Source: Epithemia pelagica (lineage: Eukaryota; Bacillariophyta; Bacillariophyceae; Surirellales; Surirellaceae). Taken from it: a DNA stretch of 64,000 nt. The stretch covers positions 5,022,001 to 5,086,000 of the forward strand of contig OX337228.1 of the NCBI GenBank assembly GCA_946965045.2. Direction: 5' to 3'. A model generated the notes under the pieces. The model made no database searches. It had not been told where the DNA came from and saw nothing but the letters and a program-made list of their open reading frames with translations. This document shows, piece by piece, positions 11,601 to 23,417 of this stretch. Within the stretch, counting starts at the first letter, position 1. The number at the start of each line of letters is the position of its first letter. The position numbers and the translations under genes are program-made.

Positions 11601-14600
11601 GAGCTTCCACGGATCAATCTAGCATTCAAAGCAAAAGAGGTCCAACTGATCGACGGGACTAAGGAGAGGCGTCTTTACAGCAATGATTACGATGGGCTGT
11701 ACATAGCAACTTCGACAGAAGCACGTGAGATGGCAGAACGCTTACTTGGTTCCATCTCGCATTTCATTGTCCTACAAAATGCTGATAAAGACCTGTTCGT
11801 TCTCCTGCCGAGTTGTGCCCTTCCCCGAAGACTACATGTTGATGGGTCCCACCTCTCCGTACAAGTCATTCTCGATAGGCGAAACAGGGAATGGATAGGA
11901 AACATCGGAGAAGTTCGATCATACTTGTACCCAATCCATAACTCAAGGTCCTTCTTGGTCACACCATCGTTGGCTTCCTCACTTTACCTGATGTTGATGT
12001 ATTTTATCACGGGGTCTTACTCAGACGTCTTCAAGATGGTAGAATCATGCGTCAGTGAAGAGCTGAGCCCCGAAGAGCAGCAAATTTTTAACCAGCTTGA
12101 GTTCTTAGGAAACGATTTCCATCCGGATGCTCATGCATGTCGCCTGAAGTTGTCAGTGGTAACTGTGGGACTTGGTGCCGAGTCGACAATGCGATGTCCG
12201 TGGAGTATCACTGAAGAAATGGAAGAGTATGTGAAGAAACACGGTTATGTGTCATCAGCCTGTCGTCTAACGACTGAGGAAGAGATGTTGCTGCTTCAGC
12301 TATGCCGACCAAGTGCCCAGGGACGGCTTTCATTGACCCTTCTAAACAGGAAGGCTTTTGTCGGTGCTGTGAGGAGTTTGGGCTCACTTGCGCCAGACAA
12401 AACGTTGTCTGTGAAATTAGGAAAAGAAAAGCCACCCGTGGTGGAAAACTTTGATTTTGGTGCTGATTTTACAATTATTGAGAATCCTAAGAAGACGATG
12501 GTTTCTGCGAAGCTTTTCGGCGCAGCATATAGTAGACCCGAAGACGACGACGTTGCCTATGGGGGACTCAAGGCGTTAGAATTCATCAACAACGCCGTCT
12601 CATCCGGAGTCGAGATGACTTCGTCGCGTCACGGGTTCCCCTTGTTGTACGACCTCTTGACAGAAACTGTTGCGTTCAAACTCCACCCTAGTGACAAAAC
12701 GTTCAATTGGGGTCGGATGCTGTTTCGCCTCCTACCGCCGTCAGATTTCAAAACTCTTTCCGCAGAAATGTCGATCCTACGAATCCTTGCCGAGAATAGG
12801 CCCATTGCATCACACCCAGCCATACCAAGGTTTCAGATTGAAAGTGGAATGAACAGACTGAAAGGGATGTTTCACGGAAAGGATGCCGTAAGCAAATTGA
12901 TCGAACAATCACATACATTTATGAGCCAGGAAGGGGTCAGGGCAATGATCAAAAACTCTAGCGTCTTTCAAGAGTCACTTCCAAGATCCACAATGATTCT
13001 GGGGCGTCCGGAATCTTATTCTCAACATAGACTCTGGGTGGTTCCTCGAATCTCAGATTATTCGCAGTCGAAGTTTTATCTGGATATCCAAAATTGTGCA
13101 GCAGTGAACATTCCCCTCAAGCAGCTTCAAGCGTTTGCATCCAAGCCTCTCAAGCCGATAAAACTCAGTTCCTATGTGACTTACTTGACTCGGATGGAAC
13201 TTGGACAGGGCTCTGTCTCATCAGCCCTTCCTTTTGATGTATCTGGAGATCGGGTTTCACGAACACACTGTTCTCGTGCCACGATGCAACGAGTTGCCGA
13301 CGATGTCTTTAAGTATTCCCAGAAAGCAAACACCGAGACCACCCCCACACTCATAGGCTTCGCACCAGCTGATATTGATTCTTTCCATACGAATGGAGTC
13401 ACTTTGAGTAAGGCGAACGCGCAACTGAACAAGCTTGTGAAGGCACTCAATCAAGCCATGGAATTCGATCGAAAGTCGCTGTGGAATCTGATGAATCGGG
13501 CCTTGGCCATTGCAACAAGTGATGAACGAAGCGACACTCCAGGAGCTGGTGGACCAAACGGCGAGGTGAACTTTTTGCGATTCAGGCTTGGTCAGGTTGG
13601 TGAAAGAGAGCCAGCTTCATGGTTTGAACTGCTTGTGGCGTCGACACTTTCTACTGTTGCCGAACATGACATCCGTTCGCTTAATCCTCACATGTCGGGG
13701 ATTGCATATAAAACTGTCACGAGTCTTACAGTTGTAGCGATGTTGACATCGATCCGTATCAGCCAGACTCATCGGGCTTTATCCAGTCTCTCGAAATTAC
13801 TCTTTCTTTTGAAACGAGTAAGTAATCAAAACGAATTCAAAGAACAGTCGAGGATTTGTCAAGAGATCAAGCTTCAGGCATCAAAGGTTGCTTCAGACGT
13901 TGCAAACGAACGACACTTCATGCAAGTCAGCTCGGACGGGAACTTCATTGAATTTGACCCACGATTCCTTGTTTTTGAATTCACTTACTCTTTGATGCTT
14001 CGGAAGAGCCAAGTACTCTTGGTGAACAAACTGATGAGCGCTATGAACAGCAAGCAGTCGATGTGTCATCAAATGATCATGGGTGCAGGGAAGACGACCG
14101 TTGTCACGCCGCTTCTAGCTCTCATGCTGGCTGACGGGAAGTCGCTCGTTACTCAAGTTGTGCCTCATGCCCTGCTGGACTTCTCACGTGGAGTGATGAG
14201 AGAAAAATTTGCTGCAGTTGTTCGAAAGCCAGTGTTTACTTTTGCTTTCAGTAGAGGTACAACAATCACAAAAGATCTTTACCTTAAGCTTTGCAAAGCC
14301 CGGGACAGCAGAGCAGTGATCTGCGCGACTCCGACCAGTGTCAAGTCATTCATGTTGAAGTTTGTCGAAATGATGAAGGTTCTAGAAGAGAAGAAGTTTG
14401 GTAGTGCCCGACGGAAGGTGCAAAGCGGTGGTCTATTTGGCGCCTTCTCCCTATCTGCAATTGCGAAAAGATTCCGAGATTCTGCGGAAATTATTGAGGC
14501 TGATGTCAACCCACAAGAAGTTTACTATGGAGTCGAAATTTTGAAACTTTTCAGAAACGGTGCTCTGTTGCTGGACGAAGTTGATCTCATCTTACACCCA

Positions 14601-17600
14601 CTCAAATCAGAACTGAATTGGCCAGTGGGCAACAAAGATCCGATTGACTTTTCGCGTGGGAAACTTGGTGCAGGGCTGCGATGGGACTTGTTCTGGCACT
14701 TGCTTGACGGAATATTCTTCTCCACGACTGGGAAAATGTCTGTTTCGTTCAAGGATAGCAGAGAGGCTCTTACATTACTTGACCAGATATCAAATGTGAT
14801 TCGTAATGGCATAGCTCAGAAACAAATGCAACAGACTCCGCATCTTGTTCTATTGAACAGGAAGTTCTACCATTCGGAACTAAAACCGTTAATGGCACGT
14901 TGGCAGCTGCTTTATCTTCGGAACAAGCGCTTGCCGTCGGTTGAGGACCAACATCTGGTGTCTTACATGGTAAACGGACCAATCAAGGACAAAAAGGCTG
15001 CTTCCGCTGTTCATGTTTCACTGGACGATGAGTACATGAAGATGCTGAACTTAAGCCATGACCTCTTACGTAATTTCCTTCCTCATGTTCTGAGCAAGAT
15101 CAACCGTGTTTCATTTGGTTTGCTATCCAAGACGGACCTCAAGCAAGCCCTCGAGTCAGATCCAAATGTGTCTCTTGCCCGAAGGCTGGCGGCAATTCCC
15201 TTTGTCGGAAAGGACATTCCCAGTCGTGCAAGTCAGTTCTCCCACCCGGATATTGTGATCGGTTTAACAACCATGGCGTATCGCTATGAAGGGCTCCGGT
15301 TCAGCGACTTTGAGAACGTGCTTTTTGCTCTTCGAGAGCAGCTGGATTCTGAATTCGGTCCCTACCACAAGCGACCAGCGTCATTACTTTACAAGTCTTG
15401 GGTCGAGGAAGCTGGGGGCAAAGTCAGAGGTCCTAGAGAAGGTGAAGAGTCTGGTGATAATGACTTGGAAGCATCATTCTTCAGGTCCCCGATTAACCGT
15501 CCTGGTGTCCGTGGATCCGATGACATTTGGCCTCTGCATCTGCTTGATCTCAAGGACGAGCAGCACATGAGCGTGACCTACAGCTTGCTTCGCTTGATTC
15601 CACAAGTAATCAACTACTACTTGAACAGTTTTGTTTTCCCTTTGGTAATGGAACACCATCATGAAAAGATCAGTGCTTCGGGACAGGACCTCGGAGGCGA
15701 AATGCTTTTTGGCAGACGTGTTGGTTTCTCTGGGACACCAAGCGATCTCTTGCCCGAAGAACTCGGCCAGTGTCAATACGACGAAGGTGTTGACGGTCAG
15801 ATCATTCATTATCTGACATCCACTGCGATGGTGTCTCACCGCATGCTCTCTGACAACTGGTCGGTGAAGGGGCTTTTGGATGACATCGCACACGCCGATC
15901 CACCATTTCACGTTTTGCTTGATTGTGGAGCGCTTGTCACAGGGATGAGCAACTATGACGTAGCCAAGTACCTGCTCACAAACGGCCTTCGAAAAGAGAT
16001 TGATGGGGTTGTATTCTTGGATCACAAGGATAGAAAGATGATATTGATGCGCCAAGGAATGAATGTTGTTCGCCTTAATCAGTCTGGAATTCCTCCGCAC
16101 CGACGTTTCTCGTTTTATGACCAGATTCATACCACTGGGATGGATATTCATCAGTGTATCGATGCCAGAGCTGCGCTCACCCTTGGAAAAGATATGACTT
16201 TCAGAGATTATGCACAAGGAGCGTTCCGTATGCGAGGAATCGGTAAGGGACAAACAATCGAATTGTTTGTGATCCCTGAGGTAATGAAGCTCGTGAATGA
16301 CCAGAAATCGCGGTCCTCTCCAACAGCAGTTGTTCCTCAGAATCATCCCGTCTCCCCGGCTTCTCTTGGAGGATACGGCTCAGACCTGCTGTCGATGGCC
16401 GGCACCGGCAATCCGGGTGCCTACCAAAACCAGGCCACGGGATCACCACAACAGTTGCTTGTAGATGTTGCAGCCTGGTTGACAGTGAATGGTATGAAAA
16501 GTGAGAATATGCAGTTTCGAATGCTTTGTCATCAGAGTATCGACAACGTTTCAAGAAAGAGAGCCTACAATGTATTGACCTCGAACTTCCGCGAACTCAC
16601 CCAGGTAGCGTTTGCCGGGCGGGCAAAAGAGTTTGTTCCGAAAACTCAGTCTAGATCCCACTCTGATATCGAAGGGGACCTTGACATGGACATCGGTGCG
16701 ACCGACCTGTTGTCAGATGATGCTGAGGCTATCCGTAGTGTCGTAGATGCCTCGGGAACTTCAAAATCCAGTAAAACGACTGTTGGAATTGAAGTAATTC
16801 AGAAATGCCTGGATATTCTTGCGGAACGCCTTGATTTCACAGTACCAAACAGTATTCCTGTACCCGTGCCTCTCTCAGAAACTCTACGCAACAGTATTAT
16901 GCGAAGACAGGATTTTATCCGAAACGACTATGACAAGGCAGTCGTCGATAAAATTTTGATGGTTTTGGTGAATTCAGAAGGCCCAAGTAAGCGGAAGGGT
17001 GAAGCATCTCATCCTGAAGAAGATGAAGACGTGGATGTGAATATTCAGAAGGAACAGGTTGCTGAAGAGGAGGTTCTGAAAGAACAGGTGAGTAGAATCA
17101 TTCTCTTGCATTGTGTTTCATGTGGCGGCTCTAATGGCTCATCAAATTTAGGAAGAGGAGGAGGAGGAAGAAGAAGAAGAGGAGGAAGAAGAGGAGGAAG
17201 AAGAAGTGGTAAAAGAAATTGCAAGGAACAAAAAGTACTCTAGGGATGGCGAAAACCCTAAAGCCTGGCCAGTCAAGAGTCTCTCGGTCACTCGGCGGGA
17301 TGATGACCCAGACTTTGCGAAACGCAGTAAAGAAGCTACGGAACGAGGCGAGGAAAAAGTTCTGTCATGGGAGAAGTTTTTCTATCCAGCATCGGACTTT
17401 TCAGTCAAGAATTATGTTTTTGGAAAAGGGGTGTCTCTGGAATTTCCCGATTACCTACATGTATCTAACAACTACTACGACAAAAAATGGAACATGAAGA
17501 CACACAGGCGTTTGAAGAATGTGATCGTTACGATGGACTTCTTCCCTTCCGAGTCGGCTCTTCGAGAGATTGCAGCTGTTGGAAAAGCATTTACAGCAGA

Positions 17601-19266
17601 ACAGGAACACGTCTTGAAGCGTGCGTTTGTTGGAGCCGACGGAAACCACTCGGGGAAGATATCGGTGGAAGAGCTAAGGGAAGTTCTTCGCGCCGTTGAC
17701 GTTGATGTTGAAGGAGAAGACGGGGACAAGTTCTTCGAACAGATTCCTGATATTCAGTCTCGCGCCATCACATTTGATGAGTTGAAGCATTATCTTACTC
17801 AGCGCATGTTCTACCGAGTTCAAGCAGGTCGATACTACGTGATTCTTTCGTTGTTTGAAGCCGAATGTTTGCGTGCTGTAATGCATCAACAATCTGCTCT
17901 GCCTCTTGTACCAGGAAAAGATGCAGCTGTGGCAATCAGAACAGAGAAGACAGTCCTTGATGCGACCTTTGGATACAAGCGAGCTCAGAGTTTCCAAGAT
18001 GCCACAGCTCAAGCCTGTTTCCGGTTCATAGATAGTCAGGTCAATTACCAACCGAGAGAGCTCACATTGTTGTTGCGTTCTCTTCAGAACAACCAACTCG
18101 AGAAGCGGTACAATTATTTCGTCGAAGTCAGGAGCAACCGGCGAAGAAAGCAAGTTGACCCCTCCACAGCGTCGATTTCAAAAATATTTATTACCGCTGA
18201 CGAACACCACCTTCTCAATTACAAGATTGCAGCTGGACGAATGACAGCACTGCTGAAATCAAGAGGAATGTATCCACGAGATGCTTTCGTCGCAATCGAC
18301 GGTGACAGGGATGGATTACTCAGCGTCGAAGATCTGCGTCGAGGTATGCAGTGGCTCGGACTAAACCTAGACGCATCACTTCTTGGCGGGTTCATGAAAG
18401 AGGTTGACAAAGACAACGACGGTTTCATCAACCTTGATGAGTTCAAAGGAGCCGTCGGTTTTGATGAAGGTTCTGAGAATCTTCAAGATATGGGGACATT
18501 CAATGGCGGCATGCCCTTACCTCCAATGCCGACTGCGGATCAAGAAAAACAGAAGGTTCAGATTCCTGCAGCTGTCCTTGGTTCCATTAAGGTGAAAGTA
18601 AAGAAGGTTTCACGGTTCACTTTGGTTTGGAACAGCCAAGGAAGTATGAGTCGCTACAAGACCAGTATATGGGATTCCAATGTCAGTAGTGGTATTAAGC
18701 AAAACAAGGCATCGATCTGCCTAGGTCACTTTGCTGGAAGTGGCTACGAGAACCCCAATAAGGACAGCCAGGAACGTCTCTTCCTTGAAGTAACTGATAC
18801 CTCTGGTAGTTGGATGGGTGGGAGTAGTTGGCTTCCTCACGTATTGGATCGTTTCATGCCGCATCCAGCTCGATTCCGACTTGCTTGGTCTTTGACGCAT
18901 GGGGCAAACCCTTTTTATGCCTGGGAGCCTGTCCCTCCTGGTGACGAGTTCGTTGCTCTCGGGTTTATCGGTTCGAAGGACGACAAGCAACCAAGCGTAA
19001 ACTGCATGCGCTGTATTCCAAGAAGCTGGTGCAAAGAAAGTGCGCATATTCAAAAGATATGGGATGATAGTGGTTCATCGGGACGCGCTGGAAGCATTTG
19101 GATTTTCAACTCGTTGAACCTGGTGGGTTTTGTGAGTGGAAGTGACCCTCCAAGACGCACGCCTTTCGACCTTGTTTCAAGGCGCTTTTTCATGAAAGAT
19201 TATACTGACATCAGATCAGACAAGGTTGTGGCTACACCGGGTGGATATCAAGGCCCCAAAGCATAG
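5673..19266 (+). CDS. Giant SH3 / DUF3638-DUF3645 / EF-hand / VPS13-Vps62-like protein
   Basis: Two exons, 5673-17087 and 17152-19266, joined in phase 0 across a 64-nt intron (donor GTGAGT, acceptor AAATTTAG) give 4,509 aa. Residues about 5-56 are an SH3 domain (…WWWGTCNGRDGWFPPTYV). Residues about 57-350 are Gln/Ser/Pro rich and probably disordered. The middle is a very long helical region leading to a DUF3638/DUF3645 core with MGAGKTT near 2,804 (Walker A-like), LLDEVD near 2,970 (Walker B-like), GFSGTPSDLLP near 3,350 and GAFRMRGIGKGQ near 3,518. Exon 2 opens with 18 Glu codons, then three EF-hand loops (about 3,966, 4,186, 4,223; e.g. DKDNDGFINLDEF) and two beta repeats resembling the Vps62/DUF946 modules of VPS13 proteins. 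The family occurs in fungi and protists as huge proteins of unknown role. Calcium-responsive membrane or vesicle function is inference. It ends 251 bp from the convergent SPT5 stop. Confidence 0.85.
17088..17151 (+). other. Intron of the giant gene
   Basis: GTGAGT donor and TTTAG acceptor. If retained, translation shifts frame in the purine tract, giving Arg/Gly instead of poly-Glu and stopping at 17243. If removed, the poly-Glu, EF-hand and Vps62-like region is read in frame. Confidence 0.8.
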
Positions 19267-19517
19267 GAACCGATTAACTTTAAGAAACATAGATTTTTAT
19301 GCTGTCGTTTTCAGGCTTTCCATTTTCCATTATAGACGAAGCAGTCCCAATTCCCAAAATCCATCGAACTGAGTTTTCTCGCGAGTCGGGGAAGCAAACG
19401 GTTGATTAACTGTCAGTAGTATATGTCTGCCAATATCATTGTAGGTATAATTGTCAGTAGACTATAAAATATACCATGCGAAATGCGAATACCTTTATCC
19501 TTTGTCGCCATTACACG
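19267..19517. other. Convergent 3' ends of the giant gene and SPT5
   Basis: A 251-bp gap between two stop codons on opposite strands. I see no gene here; it must hold both 3' UTRs, which may overlap. Confidence 0.5.
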
Positions 19518-22500
19518 TTATGCTTTCACTTTGGCCAGGAAAGAAAATTCTACGATCTTGAAGGCATCATTGGCATCTTTCAAGATGGCATCAGTTCCGT
19601 CAATACACACGAGAGTTCCTTCCAAACCGACTTCATTGCCACCAGTGACGAGAACGGGATCATGTTCAGCTGGAACCACCATGGATATGTCGTGGACGGC
19701 AACATTTTCAGTTGAACCGTCTTCGAGCTCCACCACAATTTTGCTCGGATGAATCTCCTTCACCGATCCCTTCTTTTCACTTGGACCCTTTAAGTTAATA
19801 CAAACGCGTTCCATCAACCAACCCGGACGCTCCTCATTATCCGGCAAATCGTGCTCCACTTCACTCGCCGTTTGTTGCTCTCGTTTGACAGAAACACCAC
19901 TGTTATGATTGTTCGTCGACGAGGAAGAAGACTCTTCTTTCACGGTCGCATTTCCTTTGGAGGAACTAGCGCCGTTGGTGTCAAAGTCCTTGGGCTCCTT
20001 TACAACAGGTTGTTCTTGCGTCGGTGGTGGAGGAGGGGCACCCCATTCTCCTTCGGCTTGATTATTTGATGACGATCCCCAATCATCATCGTCATCACCG
20101 TCTTGGTCGTTGTTGGTGGCACCCCATCCGTCATTTTCTTTCGAAGTGTCAACATTATCTTGGTCAATCGAACCTCCGGGACGCCATACCTCATCTCCAC
20201 CTCCATCTGCGTCAAGGCCACCACTCGGATGTTTGGGAGTGGCACCTCCATGCATCGGCGTTTGACCAGCTGCAACAAAGGGTGTCGTTGGAGCCATGAC
20301 CGTGGGGTTCACCGGGGCATTCGACGATGACTGATTCTCTGTAGCTCCAAATTTATCACCAACAACGTGAACACGTTCATGTGTGACTGTCACTTTCTTT
20401 AATCGAGCATGAAGCTCCACCTGGACATGTGTTCCCGTCACATCGCACACCGTGCCGATGAATCCTTTCCAGCTACCAGCCTGGATACGAACAGTCTTGC
20501 CGATAAGTCCGTCATCCCGTTTCCGTGCTGGACCTCGGCTGTTTTGGTTGGACTGTGGTGTCCATGGCGACTGCCCACCATCCGCTCCTCCAGCCCTGTT
20601 TTGAGTTCGAGAACCGGCCAGAACACAACTTCGACTCTTCACAACGAATATTCCTGCGTGCTCCAATCTTGTTTGAGAATGCAAAAACAGCTGCGAACGA
20701 TTCATACGCTTGATTGTGGCAGCCTTTCCTTTGTGACGTCCCTCCACGACATTTACAGTGTCGCCACATCGAATTTGATTTCCTTGTACATCCAATGCCA
20801 CGGCCTTGTTGGACATGGTGTTTTTCTTACCCAACAACTCTTCTGGTCGAACTTCGCGAGCAATACCATGATTGTTCACCACGGTGAAATCCTCTCGACC
20901 GACACGGACAATCACACCAACTTCATTCACCGATCCTCCGCCACTCAGGACGACTAAATCATAGAGCTCGAAACTATTTAACTTGTCTTGGCCAGAAGCA
21001 ACTTCGGCGGTCTCTCGTAGTTGCGCCAATCGTACGGTGATTTGTTTGTTGGTAACATCGGTCAACACAATGGCCGTAAAATCGTTCGACGATGAACCAC
21101 CACCTTCCATTTTATCCACGGCCACGACGACTCCTGTTTCGTTGGCATACCGGCCGTCCATAACCTTGACATGAGTGCCTTCAGGAATATGCTTCCGCAC
21201 TTGACTCATCAAAAACTCGATTTCTCCCGTGAGCGAAGCGTCGGCACTTGTGGGTTGAACTTTGACTGTGGATCCATCCAAACTCACAATCTTTCCCTGT
21301 ACTCCAATTAAGTCTCCCTCAACGACTTCAATTGTATCTCCTATCAACAATCCACCAACTTTTTGTGCTTGCTTGTCAAAGCCTGTCTTATTTTGTAGTT
21401 CCGCCAACTCGTCCAGGAGGGATGCGGCAATTTTGGAACCTTCATTTTCCGCCCCTTCGTCATTGTCACCGCCTCCTGCCTTGCGTCGTTGAAATCGTTG
21501 TAATTCATCCAGTGTAGGTGGGTCTTCGTCTGTGCAGGGTTTGACCATCGAACCAACTGTCATTTCTTTTAGCAAATACCCATCTTCATAGAAATTGCCT
21601 TCAAAAACGTAACAGTAGGCATTGAGACCAGGGAATAGTTGGCGTAAAATATTGTGTTTGCCCATGGCCTTTAGTTCTTGTGGGCTAAAAAACTTTTGGG
21701 GAGGCCGCACGGTTCGTCTTCTCATGCGTGCTTCTTCGGCTGACAAATCACCCAAGGTTAGATCAAGACGAGGCACGCATTGGACAATACATCGCAATCC
21801 GGAATCTTTCACTTCCTTCACCAAGGCCAAGTCTCCCTTGTAATGTCCCCGCGTGAGACGGACCCATTCGTTTTTCTGGACGGGTTTCTTTTTGGATGTG
21901 ACCGTCATGACCGTGGTCATGTCTCCAATAGGTACCAATCGCATCGAGTACTGAAGCAATCCTCGGACATTTTGAATGGCTTCCATGACGGCTGGTTCCG
22001 AAAAGGCCTCGACATAAATTTTTCCTTTGGACTGTGCGGCAATGGCCCCGGTGATCCCCAAGGGTCTATTCTGACGAGCAAAAGCGACCGCCTTGTTCAT
22101 GAGCTGGAGGACCATATCTTGTTCCTTGCCCGTGGCACAGGAGATCATCCAAAAAGACGGATCATTGACAGAGGGCACCAGACTTTGTTGTGCGACAGCC
22201 GTATAGGCCTCCGGTCCTCCTTCATCGTCGACCACATCGCGGTGCATTTCCATGGGAACAGGTGGTGGTGGTGCATTGGGTGCTGTGGACGCAGCCAAAG
22301 TTGCCGAAGCGGCCGAAAGGTTGCCCCGTGCGGCGGCATTACCCGTAGCAGTGGCACTTTTACCTCCACTGGTCCTGGCCGGTGGCACATGTCGTGCATC
22401 CGGTCGAATCCTTCCATGATTCATGGGTCGTCGATTTTGCATTCGATGACGTTGTTCAATATCACGTGCCATTTCGGCGGCCGTTCGTTCCAACATGGCT

Positions 22501-22961
22501 CCTCCGGCTTGAGCACGACGTCGATCTTGCAATTTAATAAGTTCTAGTGCTTCGCGATCCATGCCTTCGCCATCGTCTCCACCAGCTCGTCCACCACCAC
22601 GGCCGCGGCGTTCATGCTCTTCTTCCTCTTCTTCATCACTGGCTTCCGCTTCGAGTTCAAAAAAGGAGGATGCTTTGGGACGTTTCCGTTGTTTCTCGCT
22701 TCCACCACCACCAGCCTTTCGTTTGCTAGTATTGGGCTTCGCTTTTGCTGGAGTCTCTTCTTCCTCCTCCTCATCGTCATCGTCGTCATCATCGTCGTCG
22801 TCGGAACTCAAATTGGCCGTGTTTTTCGAAGTGCTCGTGTTGCGACCTCCAGTATTGTTCATGGTACGTCCTCCCTGTTCCTCTTCCTCCGAGTCATCTT
22901 CCTCTTCATCTTCGGAATCGACATACGAGTTGGTCGGCGGTCGAAAGAATTTCTTGGACAT
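19518..22961 (-). CDS. SPT5: Transcription elongation factor SPT5
   Basis: Single exon of 1,147 aa. I place the start at ATG 22961 (MSKKFFRPPTNS); the open frame extends 16 codons further only to a TTG. SPT5 pairs with SPT4 (DSIF) and travels with RNA polymerase II, controlling pausing and processivity. The N-terminal ~100 residues are strongly acidic with Asp and Glu runs. An NGN domain follows (…DPSFWMISCATGKEQDMVLQ… to …VPIGDMTTVMTV), then several KOW motifs (e.g. VRLTRGHYKGDLALV, GDTIEVVEGDLIGVQGKI, GDTVNVVEGRHKGKAATI, GKTVRIQAGSWKGFIGTV). Next comes a low-complexity Gly/Pro/Asn/Asp region in place of a regular CTR heptad array, and a last KOW-like module at the C-terminus. Length and order fit eukaryotic SPT5. 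Divergent with the AP-4 beta gene, convergent with the giant gene. Confidence 0.95.
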   Translation of the reverse strand: MSKKFFRPPTNSYVDSEDEEEDDSEEEEQGGRTMNNTGGRNTSTSKNTANLSSDDDDDDDDDDEEEEEETPAKAKPNTSKRKAGGGGSEKQRKRPKASSFFELEAEASDEEEEEEHERRGRGGGRAGGDDGEGMDREALELIKLQDRRRAQAGGAMLERTAAEMARDIEQRHRMQNRRPMNHGRIRPDARHVPPARTSGGKSATATGNAAARGNLSAASATLAASTAPNAPPPPVPMEMHRDVVDDEGGPEAYTAVAQQSLVPSVNDPSFWMISCATGKEQDMVLQLMNKAVAFARQNRPLGITGAIAAQSKGKIYVEAFSEPAVMEAIQNVRGLLQYSMRLVPIGDMTTVMTVTSKKKPVQKNEWVRLTRGHYKGDLALVKEVKDSGLRCIVQCVPRLDLTLGDLSAEEARMRRRTVRPPQKFFSPQELKAMGKHNILRQLFPGLNAYCYVFEGNFYEDGYLLKEMTVGSMVKPCTDEDPPTLDELQRFQRRKAGGGDNDEGAENEGSKIAASLLDELAELQNKTGFDKQAQKVGGLLIGDTIEVVEGDLIGVQGKIVSLDGSTVKVQPTSADASLTGEIEFLMSQVRKHIPEGTHVKVMDGRYANETGVVVAVDKMEGGGSSSNDFTAIVLTDVTNKQITVRLAQLRETAEVASGQDKLNSFELYDLVVLSGGGSVNEVGVIVRVGREDFTVVNNHGIAREVRPEELLGKKNTMSNKAVALDVQGNQIRCGDTVNVVEGRHKGKAATIKRMNRSQLFLHSQTRLEHAGIFVVKSRSCVLAGSRTQNRAGGADGGQSPWTPQSNQNSRGPARKRDDGLIGKTVRIQAGSWKGFIGTVCDVTGTHVQVELHARLKKVTVTHERVHVVGDKFGATENQSSSNAPVNPTVMAPTTPFVAAGQTPMHGGATPKHPSGGLDADGGGDEVWRPGGSIDQDNVDTSKENDGWGATNNDQDGDDDDDWGSSSNNQAEGEWGAPPPPPTQEQPVVKEPKDFDTNGASSSKGNATVKEESSSSSTNNHNSGVSVKREQQTASEVEHDLPDNEERPGWLMERVCINLKGPSEKKGSVKEIHPSKIVVELEDGSTENVAVHDISMVVPAEHDPVLVTGGNEVGLEGTLVCIDGTDAILKDANDAFKIVEFSFLAKVKA

Positions 22962-23417
22962 GGTGGTAGAACTGGAAACACAAGTGCTTTTGGTGATTTG
23001 GTGATGCAATCCAGGTTTTGGGAATGGTGCTATGATCGTCTCCTCGCTCGGGTCTGGAAGCTATGGACGATGTTGACGAGAGTTGTTCTCGTTGTGTGTA
23101 AGGTGCAGTATGGGTTTTCATTTTTCATCCAAAAAAGGGGGTGGTGGTAGTTTTTTTGGAAATGATGCCCTTTAACTTTGAGGGGGCGTATTTGAAAAAC
23201 TCGCAAAAAAGCCAATATTCGACGAAGAAAACAAAGACGACGACGACTCGGCAGTACAGCCGCAGCGAAACCAAAAGACACCCACATTTTTGTAACGAGT
23301 TGTTGCCTCGCAGAGTCTGCAAGAGAGATAGACTGAATTGCGTCATTGGACACATTTTTGTCAATGCAATCGACTTGAAACCAACATCTCCTTTCGTGAC
23401 AAGAACCAAGATTGACC
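22962..23417. promoter_or_regulatory. Bidirectional upstream region of SPT5 and AP-4 beta
   Basis: 456 bp between two divergent start codons. No credible ORF. Both promoters and 5' leaders must be here; I could not assign specific elements. Confidence 0.5.

Noticed and set aside
15474-16346. 290-codon antisense ORF inside the giant gene
   Set aside because: It is opposite strongly conserved DUF3638/DUF3645 coding sequence and has no recognisable domain; a shadow frame.
21780-22547. 255-codon plus-strand ORF opposite SPT5
   Set aside because: Overlaps the NGN and acidic region of SPT5 fully; composition follows the complement of that gene.
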